This document shows positions 21,950 to 33,900 of a stretch of DNA of 64,000 nt, in pieces. The notes under the pieces are model-generated. The model was not told where the DNA came from and did not search any database. It saw nothing but the letters and a program-made list of their open reading frames with translations. Position 1 is the stretch's first letter. Each line of letters starts with the position of its first letter. This DNA comes from Paramacrobiotus metropolitanus (taxonomy: Eukaryota > Tardigrada > Eutardigrada > Parachela > Macrobiotidae). Location of the stretch: contig NW_026570360.1 of the NCBI RefSeq assembly GCF_019649055.1, forward strand, positions 1-64,000, read 5' to 3'. The position numbers and the translations under genes were made by a program.

Positions 21950-24900
21950 CTGTTGCAGAACAACACAACCCCATTAATTCACTTTCGCTACCATAAGAAG
22001 AAATTCGTTCACGCACCAGATAAGGAACCACCACCCGACGGGATCTGAATATTTTTCAGTTCAAGAGCGCGATATTTGCGAGTAGTCGTACGCTCAACAG
22101 TTCTCTGGGTGATGATTTCCTCAGTTGTAGCCTGCGAATTGAAAATAACGCTGATTTACCGGGAAAGTCGTAAACAAAGCTCCTAGCCAGAAATGTAATC
22201 CACAGAAGTATAATTTGAACAGTATGTCAAAGCAGTGATATTATTTTAAATCCAATTATAACCACACATGTCCAGCTGACTTTCGAAAGGGCAACGAGAA
22301 GTGATAAAAAATCAATTTCCAGGTAGGACCTCACAATTACGGCATCTAACAACGTTTCTAACGTATCAATTTCCCCTGATAGAAATTCACGGCTTCACAT
22401 CTAACTCACCTCCGATGAGAGCTAATTAGCATATGCTAACGCGAAGAGATTGTAAATTCTAAAAAGCTCTTAACTAGCCCTGCTAAGATGTCTTCTGTTG
22501 TGCCTTCCGACTCGGAAGACGGCCGATGACGGAAAGCGGTATCGGAACGCTCTTACGACAAGTTATCCCCAACAGTTATCTCAGGCCAAAAAAATTTACT
22601 GTAAAAATCTTGTCTAATTGGTGGCGTAGTCTATAGTGGGAGTTGGCAGTCGTTACATGTGGCCATATATGTACGTCCATGTGTAGAAAAATGTGCTCTA
22701 ACTGTCAATCCTAACATAGTCCACATGTGTCTGGCTAACACTGTTGCCTTCCAGTTGATACAATTCCCTTGCAATCCTACCCAATTTATTTTTATCTAAC
22801 GGACTTACGGAATGACACATCTCTAACAAAACGAAGAAGCGGTGATGCTACTGTCGACAGTGACTGTCCACTGTGAGACGCACTTAACCACGAATCATAT
22901 CAAAACTCAAAATATCGTAGTAATGAGATCTCCCTAGCGCAGTGCAAAAACTATCACTGTGCCGCTCATGAACGACATATTTGTGGGCTTGCGCAAATTT
23001 TGCAATGGCATAATAATTATGATTTACTGCAGAATGGAGGAAGATAATAGTGCGAGGGGATATGAGCACACGACTGACGCCACTACCAGAACACTCAGCC
23101 CCAAAATGATTTTACGCATGAGACAGCTTATAGCGCGCAAAAAGGCTCTGGTCATTAAAATTGTAAAATATTCAGCTAGTGCAGTATCAGTCGGGGCTAA
23201 AAAGTTACTGTTGGAAAAAAAAACAGCGCACATACGACTTGTGTGATAAAACAGGCACTCACATTCATTTTACTATGCAAAACAAAACATACGCACCAAA
23301 AAAAGGCGCTCCCATTAAATCAGTAGAAAATATTGTATTCTATTAGGTTTTTTATTTCGCTGAATGTACATTAGAAAACTTCCAAAGCTTAAAAAATGTG
23401 CCCTCTCTCATTATACGGTTACACAAGATCGGTGGTAGAGTGCTTACCTTGACCTTGAACGTGCCTCCTGGAACAGGCTGCCCGCCGAACTTGATATTGA
23501 TGGTATAATCGCCCTGTTGTTTCATGGTGTAAAACAGACTAATCGTGCCATCGCCATTATCCTGAATATCCACAGCGAAATCTTGACCCTCCCCGGTCAC
23601 TTTACACGTCACATTGCCCACACCAGCTTGCATTGTGTTAACAGTGATGCGGTACTCTTGGTTAATCACAACTTGTTCATGCACACCCTCCAGAATCTTG
23701 ACTTTCGACGCATCGCCGGTCGGGTAGGTCTTAATCTGGAACGGCGCCCCTTTCACCGGTTCATTGCCGTACATAACGTTGACATTGTACGTTCCCAAAT
23801 CATCCGGCACATATCGCACTTTGTACGTCCCATCGTTCATATCTTCGATCTGCGTTTTCACCGGCCGACCATCCGGTCCCGCGATGTTCACCCGGAGGTC
23901 ACCGTAGCCGGCTTCGCGAGTGTCCACGATAAACTCTGTCGGCATACTGGCCGGAATACCGGATTTATTGACACCGGGCCCGCTGACCACCACTTTCTGC
24001 GGCTCGCATGTGGGTAAGACGCGGGTCTGGAAAGGACTGCCTGGGATGTCCTTGCCTCCGTGGGTCACACGGACCTTGCAGTTGGATCCTTCGGGTGGCG
24101 GGAGATAGCTGACGTCGAAGGTGCCATCACCGTTGTCGTACACCTCTGGGCGCTTGCCAGCTGGTCCACGATCCGACGTAACGTCCACGGCAACCGGAGC
24201 GCGCCCGGATTTCGTTGCATCGATCTTGAAATTGGCTGGAACATTGGCACGCACTTTGTTCGGTTCCACGCCGGGTCCATAAGCTCGCACGCGACTCGAA
24301 TCCACGGGGTTGTCGATGTGCACTTTGAAGGGGCTGCCAGGAATATGTTTATCAGCGAACTTGATGGTGATGTCGTATTCTCCGGCTTCCGTAGCTGTGT
24401 AGTCAACGAGGCATGTACCATCGCGGTTATCCTGAAACACGGTACCAAGTTCGAAAAATATTATAAACTATACATCAGCAACAGTGAACTTCGGCATACC
24501 TTGCAAGTCATGCGAGCCTCAGATGGTCCCTGAAAATCGAAATACGAAGCTGAAATGTTGCTAGATATTTTCAAGTTTAATTTTCGCTTTCTACCTCAAT
24601 GGCCAAAGCCAAACCTCCGGTTCCGGCTCCTTTGGTTTCAACGGTGAACTGATTGGTGATATGCGTGTAACCGCCCTGTAAACCTGGTCCATACGCTTTG
24701 CACTTTGTGTGGTCCGATCCACGAACGGCATTGACTTTAAAGGGACTTCCCGGTACAGGAATTCCTTCGTACGTGATTTCCAGCGTATGTTTTCCTGTAT
24801 TCATAAAACGAATGGAAAATCACATTTCACAGCAAATCATATTTCGTTTTTATAGAATTGTAGTAGTATAGTGTTTCTGTGATAGTATTCTGGCAATTTT

Positions 24901-27900
24901 AATACCGCTGTAGGACGCACCTTCTTCAAAAACACTGTAATCTACAGTGTATGTTCCATCGTGTTTGTTAGACACCAGCGCCTCTGTGCGGATGCCACTC
25001 GGACTGGTAACGATGACCTTCACTTTGCCTTCTCCATTTCTAGTCACACTGCGCGCATCAACTGTGAACTCCGTCATAGAATCCAAGAATGCTCCTTGAG
25101 AAAAAGAATATTTATGTCACAATGATTAAATTACCAAAAGTGCGCACCAACAACCGCGGTAATACGATACGAAGCAGATGGCAAGCAGCAGCAACAAGCG
25201 AAACATTAGCAACACCAAAAGCGGCATCACCATCACCACAACAAGCAGACCGCCACCAATACCCTGCGTTCCCGGGCCGTGAACTTTTACGCCCGACACA
25301 TCCGGCCCGGCTAATGGACCGCCCTTAGGAACAACTTGAGCTTTAAATGGGGTTCCATTAACGGGCTGCCCGGCGAATGTCACATTCAGATCATAAAGGC
25401 CGGGCTCCACTGGGTGGTACACAACATCCACAGTGCCATCTTTATTGTCCACCGTCTCGATTTTTGCTTCCTAAAATAGACAAACAACTTCATGAATTTC
25501 CGTTTCCAAAACAGAAGATCTGCATTAGAGCCTAGAGATATAACTTCGATCCATTCCATGTCTTCTAATCTATTTAGCTATTTCTGATCTAAATTACACT
25601 GTGCAATGACTACCCGTAGTACTGCACTAGTCAATAACTATTTCATGATCCGCAAGACCGCTCGGTATTATTCGCTGCTTTTAAATCACTTTTTGTTGTT
25701 GTGTAATTGTAAAATTATACAACAATGAATTATAAATTACAATCTCAATTTCGAATCATCCACTAACATTTTTATAATTCAGAAGTATTTTTCTAAAACT
25801 ACGTCAACTAAGTCATCCACATCTGGCTTCTTAGTAGTTCTTACCGCTGGCCCATTAATACCCAAACCAACCGGTGCAACCCCAGCTTTCCGGCTGTCGA
25901 TGCGGAATTTGGCGGGTACACCCACTTCACCGTGATTGAGTCCCGGACCCTCCACTTTCACCTTTGATGGGTCTGGTGTAGGACTAACGGTGAATTTCTG
26001 TGGTTGATGGGGAATTGGTTGACCTCCGACCGTAACTGCCAACTGATTCTCCCCCACTTCCGTTGGCACAAAGTCAGCCATCACAGCTTTTCCATCTGGG
26101 GTAGGCGTCAAACGCACTGGTATCTTCTTTCCTGTGGCAGATGTTATTTCGGCCACTGTTTCCTGAACCTCCAGATGAGGATGCTTGCTATCCGTTGTAG
26201 CGATTTTTATTTGTTGTCGCGAATGGATAGGCATTACTGCAGAGCATATATTCACATCAGCAAACAAGCATTTTACTATTAGACTTTCTGAATCCTACCT
26301 TGATCAAGCCCTTCCACCTTGATACCGCTCAGATCGTACGCGCCTCCTTTTGGAGTGACTTTCGCCTTGAAAGGCGCTCCTGGTACAGGCTTTTGGTTGA
26401 ACAGTACGTTTACATCGTAGTTGCCGATGGCAGTCGGCAAATAAGTGACATCGATGGTTCCGTCCTTATTATCCACTGTATTAATTTTAGCTTCCTGCAA
26501 AACGACTCACGTAAATTGCGATAAGTATTACACAAAAAACAGTCCTTTGTAAACAGAGATCACGTTCTTAAAACAGAGAACACCAACCTTGGGGCCATCA
26601 ATAGCAATACCGAGCGGCGCCACTCCCGCCTTTCGTGTGTCGATGCGAAAGGTAGCCGGGACACCGGTTTCTCCGCCTTTCAGGCCAGGTCCGGTGACAA
26701 CAACTTTCGATGTGTCAGGTTGAGGAGACACTTTGAACTTCTGTGGTTGTTTGGGTATGGGCTGATTACCAACTTTTACCAGCAGCTGATTGTCGCCCGC
26801 TTCATTCGGTATGAAATCCACCAGTACGCCCTTTCCGTCCGGTGCCGGGCTGACCTTTACCGGTATCTTCTTCTGTGTAGCGGTCAACACTTCCGCCGTT
26901 ACATCCTTGGCACTCAGAGCCGGGAAGTTTTTATCCGTCGATCCAACTTTAACTTGCTGGCGCGAATTGATTGGCACCGCTACAGGTAGGACATGCAGAC
27001 CCGTTACCAAATTACCGATACCACATGGTTTCTGGATTCACGTAAATACGGACACTTGTTAACGGACCGGGACGATAGACAGATAGTTAGTGTTATCGTG
27101 TGTGGACATGAGATTCCTTGTAGTTCTCCGTGGTGTTAATCACATTCATCAGCCACTTACTCTCTTCCAGACCCTCTGCGGTCAGTGTGCTCACATCAAT
27201 CTTCGACGCGATCTTTGGTTTGAACGGGCTACCAGGTACCGGCTTATCGGCGAAATTCACATTTACCGTATAATCGCCGGCCACAGGCGGCACATAGGTC
27301 ACGTCCACAGTGCCATCTTTATTGTCTACGGTGTCGATCTTAACTTTTTCCGGACCATCCACGGTGACAGCCAACGGTGCCACTCCAGCCTTTCGCGTAT
27401 CAATGCGGAATTTTGCAGGAACACCAGCTTCTCCTGCCGTCACACCTGGTCCTTCCACTTTAACTTTAGATGGATCGGGCGTCGGAGAAACAGTGAATTT
27501 CTGGGGCATCTTGGGAATCGGGGTGTTACTGACTTTAACGGCCAGCTGATTTTCGCCCACCTCTGTAGGAACGAAATCAACCAGAATAGCTTTGCCATCC
27601 GGCGACGGTGTTAACTTCACGGGAACTTTCTTGTTAGCAGCCGTCGTGATTTCCGCTACCACATCTTTGATGTTCAACGGGACTTTTTGATCCGTACTAA
27701 TTACTTTCAGTTGTTGATGAGAATTGACCGGCATAACTATGACAGAAAAAAAAGAAAGACGATTACCATATTTTTTAGCGATACAATACACTCCTAATTA
27801 TAATCAATGATAGGTGAACCTTACTTAGATTCCCGCACACAACAAGCGAAGCCCAGTATTACAAGAGATTATGCGAGAAAGATATTTATAAGTACTTTTT

Positions 27901-30900
27901 TCCCCTTGTTGGTCACATATATCTCGCCCATAAAGAACCGATCAATGACCTTTCTACTCACTATTGTCTAGACCCTCCACTTTTATTCCACTGACATCAA
28001 TCTTGGACGCTATTTTCGGCTTGAAAGGCACTCCTGGTACAGGGCGCTGGTTGAACGTGACGTTCACATCATACTCGCCGGGTGCTGTTGGCAGATAAGT
28101 CACATCAACCGTGCCATCCTTGTTGTCAACAGTGTCGATTTTAACTTCCCCTGCAAGTGCCAAAAAGGCGTCAAGCGTTACGAGACTGACGGATGTAAAC
28201 AGCCGCACTCCCACCTGGCCCGTCTATATTCAGTCCTAGCGGCGCGACACCCGCTTTCCGGGAATCAATCCTGAATTTAGCGGGTACTCCAAGCTCTCCG
28301 CCCGTTAATCCTGGACCACTAACCACCACTTTGGTTGGGTCAGGCAGAGGTGAGACCGCAAACTTCTTCGGAGTCTGTGGTATGGGAGCGCCTTGCACTT
28401 TCACGACCAATTGAGTTTCACCAACTTCCAACGGTACAAAATCAGCCAGAACTCCTTTTCCGTCTGGTGACGGAGTCAGTTTAACCGGAAGTGTTCGCTT
28501 CGACGGCGTGACTATCTCCGCCACCATGTCCTTGACATCCAGCGGTGCAGCCTTCTGATCGGTTTGGATAACTTTGATTTGTTGGCGAGAATTAACAGGC
28601 ACCGCTATAAAACCGATTCTCGTTAAAAATTTACTAATTAGCCGACTGATAATGATTTAATAGACCCACGTACTCTGATCCAATCCCTCAATCTTAACTC
28701 CACTTAAATCAATCTTTGATCCAATATGTGGATGGAACGGCACGCCGGGTACAGGCTTTTGGTTGAACAAAACGTTGACATTGTAGTCACCCGGTGCAAC
28801 CGGCAGATAGGTCACATCTACAGTGCCGTCTTTATTGTCCACAGTTTCAATCTTCGCTTCCGCTAAAACACAAATTAATGATATTACCGATTGCAGGAGA
28901 TAACAACTGGCATGCTAACGCACCTGGTCCGTCAATGTTTAGGGCCAGAGGTGCTACTCCAGCCTTTCGGCTGTCGATGCGGAACTTGGCTGGCACACCG
29001 ACTTCGCCGTTTGTCAAACCTGGACCGCTAACAACCACCTTGCTTGGATCGGGCATGGGAGACACGGCAAACTTCCTGGGTGTCTGCGGAATGGGAACGC
29101 CGCCCACTTTCACGCTGAGAACGTTCTCACCAATTTCAGATGGTATGAAGTCCGCAATAACCGCCCGACCGTCGGGAGTGGGGGTCAATTTGACTGGCAC
29201 ATTGCGTTTTGAAGCGGTAACAATCTCCGCTACGACTTCCTTGACGTCCAAAGGCGGTGCTTTTTGATCGGTTTGAATAATCTGAATTTGCTGGCGCGAA
29301 TTTACAGGTACAGCTAAAAATATCGAAATCAATGTGACGGAAATCAAATCTTTTGATTGCGCTGCTCACTTTGGTCTAATCCCTCGATTTTAATTCCGCT
29401 GACATCGATCTTTGACGCAATCTTTGGCTTGAAGGGGACACCGGGAACAGGTTTATTGTCGAACTTCACATCAACCTTGTATTCTCCCGGTGCAGTTGGG
29501 TGGTATGTGACATCAATTGTTCCATCTTTGTTGTCAACTGTGTCTATCTTCACTTCCGCTGAAATAAAAAAAAACGTATTACCATAAAATACATCCAGAG
29601 CAAATTACTTGAACCTTATATTACCGGGGCCATCAATATTAAGTCCCAGAGGCGCCACACCGGCCTTCCGGCTATCGATCCTAAACTTGGCCGGCACTCC
29701 AACTTCTCCAGTCGTCAGTCCTGGGCCGCTGACTACCACCTTACTAGGATCGGGCTGGGGAGATACTTGGAACTTCTGTGGGGTTTTTGGAATCGGTGCT
29801 CCGCCGACTTTCACATTCAACAGATTCTCTCCAATTTCCGAAGGAACGAAATCCGCAATTACCGTTCGACCATCCGGACCTGGAGTCAGTTTGATAGGCG
29901 CGGTCTTTTTCGAAGCAGTGGTAATATCTGCCGCAATTTCTTTGATGTCCAGCGGTGGGGCCTTCTGATCAGTCTGAATAATCTTGATCTGCTGACGTGA
30001 ATTAACCGGCACAGCTGCAATAATACACCATGTTACCGTTATTTCAATGCCGAATTCGAAAGTACAGTAATGCGAACTCACTCTGGTCCAGTCCTTCAAT
30101 TTTGATGCCGCTAACGTCAATTTTCGAGGCGATTTTGGGCTTAAACGGTACTCCTGGAACTGGTTTCTGGTTAAAGGTAACGTTGACCAAATATTCTCCC
30201 GGTGCAGTGGGATGATAGATGACGTCAACCGTGCCATCTTTATTATCGACCGTATCAATCTTCACTTCAGCTGTATCACAAAATTTTTCACTTTAACATA
30301 AACACGCTCAAAGTTCTTTCTGTAGTTGCCGTGGACACTGGAGATTTTATTTACCTGGACCATCAATATTCAATCCCAGCGGAGCAACACCCGCTTTCCT
30401 GCTGTCGATTCTGAATTTTGCAGGGACGCCTACTTCACCGGCAGTCAGCCCTGGTCCACTAACAACGACTTTGCTTGGATCTGGTTGTGGCGACACTTGG
30501 AATTTCTGTGGGGTCTTTGGAACAGGAGCCCCTCCGACTTTCACGTTCAGCTGATTTTCTCCCACTTCCGAAGGAACAAATTCTGCAATGACGGTTCGGC
30601 CGTCAGGACCCGGAGTTAACTTCACCGGCACAGTTTTCTTAGTCGCGGTGGTAATATCGGATACAATTTCTTTGATATCAAGCGGGGGCGCCTTCTGATC
30701 AGTTTGAATGATTTTGATCTGCTGTCGCGAGTTGACAGGAACCGCTAAAAATAAATACTCATTGATACGCAAAGTTCAGCGGCGACGTCAGAACATAACA
30801 TGTTATCCTTACATTGGTCAAGACCTTCGATTCTGATTCCACTAACATCTATCTTGGAAGTGATTTTTGGTTTGAATGGAACACCAGGCACAGGTTTCTG

Positions 30901-33900
30901 ATTAAAAGTGACGTTCACCAAATATTCGCCGGGCGCGGTTGGGTGATATGTTACGTCGATTGTTCCATCTTTGTTGTCCACCGTATCGATTTTCACTTCC
31001 GCTGGAAAGAAAAAATTACCCGTAAAATTAATTACCCGGTTCCGAAAAAGCGAAAACAAGTACGCTCAGTACGTACTCAGTAGTCTTTAACTTGATTTAA
31101 AAAAATGGAAATTACTGGAACTGTGAAAGTAGTAGATCGTGAATGCCAGCATTCAAGAATTAGGCAAATAATAAAGCAAATTGCGGAATCAACCTACCAG
31201 GTCCATCAATATTCATCCCCAAAGGTGCCACACCAGCTCTGCGAGTATCAATTCTAAACTTAGCAGGAACACCAACTTCTCCGCTGATAAGTCCAGGACC
31301 TTCAACCTTGACCTTTGATGGATCCGGATTTGGAGAAACTTGGAACTTCTGAGGCTGATTAGGAATCACGGCACCTCCGACTTTTACCAACAGCTGATTT
31401 TCACCCAGTTCAGTAGGTACAAAATCTGCTAGAACAGCGCGTCCGTCCGGAGTGGCTGTCAGCGTGACAGGGATTATTTTCTTTGAAGCAGTAGTGATTT
31501 CTGCTATGATGTCTTTGGGATTAAGATTTGGCGCCTTGGAATCAGTCTGCACAATTTTAATCTGCTGCTTGGAATTGATCGGTACGGCTGTAAAAACAAA
31601 AATTATTAACAACGGTAATGAAACATAACGGCAATTACCATACTTTTCTCCAATCCTTCCACTTTTATACTGCTAACATCAATCTTTGAAGTGATCTTGG
31701 GCTTGAACGGCACGCCGGGCACCGGTTTCCCTCCAAAGGTCACATTTACAGCGTACTCTCCAGGAGCTACAGGATGATAAGTAACGTCTATAGTTCCGTC
31801 TTTGTTATCCACAGTGTCGATTTTCACCGGCTGAGGCCCGTCGATAGTGGTATTAACCGGCGCCACTCCCGCCTTCCGGGTGTCGATTCTGAATTTTGCT
31901 GGTTGGCCGGCTTCTCCACCAATCAATCCAGGCCCTTCGCATTTCACTTTGCTCGGGTCGGGATTAGGACTGACGGTAAATCTGTGAGGCATGTTCGGCA
32001 CGACAGCACCACTGACTTTGACCGTCAGCTGATTTTCTCCCAATTCGGTGGGCACGAAATCGGCCAGCACGGTTTTGCCATCTGGGCCCTTAGTTACTTT
32101 AACGGGAATAATTTTCTTCGACGCTGTGATGATTTCTACTGTTGTGTTTTTTTCATCCAGAGTAACGCCATCTTTAGCGGTGGAAATGACCTTTATCTGC
32201 TGCTTGGAATTGACGGGCACAGCTGCAGCATGAACGGAATATTCAGCCGCTGATCCGGATAGGTGAGTTTCCGCGACAGACTGGTTATGGCACATAATCT
32301 GCGCATGCTGCGCATTCCTTAATGGATTGGTTATCGGTCACGGACAAACAGCGTCAATAAACTGGAGTTATCGATGCATTAATAATACCACGTATTTCCA
32401 TAAACCGAAACGTGCTCAATTGTTTGTGGCAGTTTGTGAAATTCAATCGGCGTCAAACAAATGTTAACCAAGTTAACAACAGAGAGTAATAACCATATCA
32501 AGCTGAGCTGAGCAAGCAGAGGCATGCAAGCGATAAGCAGAAGCACATGCAACAGAGAATATCACAGTGAATAGGAAGAACTTACTTGGCTCCAGCCCCT
32601 CCACGCGAATCCCGCTCACGTCAATATGCGGTGCCACTTGGACTTTAATGGGCGACTGCGGAACCTCCTTTCCGGCAAAATGCACGGTCACTTTGTACGT
32701 ACCGGGCGTCGGCGCAGTGTATTCCACGGTAAACGTCCCATCGCGATTGTCGTTGATCTTGAAAGGGACATCCTGCCCTTTCTCGTTTTGCAGCGCAATC
32801 TGGACGTCTCCGGGTCCAGCGTGCGCGCAGTCGACCGTGAAATGAGTGGGCGTTGCCGTGCGCACACCCAGCTCGACTCCAGGGCCATACACACGGACTT
32901 TACCGGGATTTGTCGGTTCTTGCACGAAGACCTATAGAGGCGACAAAACAATATAAGCATCTATGCTTCCAACAAGCATTACATAAACGGCCATAAAATC
33001 TTTGTTAACAACAAACTGTAACAATAGAAGTTTCATTTTCATAAATTTCTCAATACGGCATCTTACCCTGAACGGACTCTTCGGCACACCTACACCGGCG
33101 TAGTGAACCTGCACGGTGTGCTTTACGCTCCGTGTCGCCGTGTACGTGCACTTGTAAGTTCCATCTTGCATATCGCGTACAGTAACATTCACCGGATTGT
33201 AATCAATGTCCATTATGCTGACGTGCAGTGGAGCTCCTCGACCAGCTTCGCGCGTGTCAATAGTAAATTCGGTGGGACGGCCTGTCTGTACGCCTTCAGG
33301 CTCCACACCCGGTCCAAAAACCTTGACCTTGTCGGGATTGACACCAGCCGGCATTTGTGTTATCTGTGCCATGAAAGGGCTGCCGGGGATGTCTTCATCG
33401 TTGACCAGAACATGTACAGCGTACTCTCCGGGCGCCGTGGGCCAGTATTTTACATCCGCTGTTTGATCACCGTTATCCTTGCAGTCGATTTTCGCTTGAC
33501 TGGGGCCCTCAATAGAGAAACCTGAAAAGCATATGGGAACATTGTAGCTCCTATCAATATTATAATCGCGAATCGAATTATCAAATTGTAACCTAGCACA
33601 AAACATAAAAACAAAGGCCGTACCGAGAGGCGCCGTTTCGCCATTCATTTCCACACAGAAATCTGCGGAATGGCCAACAACTCCTCCTTCCAAACCGGGA
33701 CCAAAAGCGCGTACTTTCGAAGTGATGAATTTTCCGACGTTAACTTCGAAGGGAGATTTGGGCACATCCTGACCACCATACTGCACGATGACTGTGTAGC
33801 GTCCGGGAGTTTTTGGATAATATTTATATTCGAAAGTAGTAGCGTCAATCTTCTTCATGTCGAAAGGCTCAGCCACACCACCTGGACCAATGATCTTTAC

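Noticed and set aside
23517-24533. Long plus-strand frames (166 and 157 codons) opposite the 984-bp filamin exon
   Set aside because: They are antisense shadows of a long conserved coding exon; they show no domain, and the minus strand explains the region fully.
27090-32253. Repeated plus-strand frames of 80-174 codons across the filamin array
   Set aside because: They recur only because the opposite strand is a tandem coding repeat; codon choice and conservation belong to the minus strand.
33522-33623. Stop-free stretch between two filamin exons read as coding
   Set aside because: It interrupts Ig4 (PLG to FSIEGP), has GT-AG borders and a hydrophobic non-family translation, so it is an intron.
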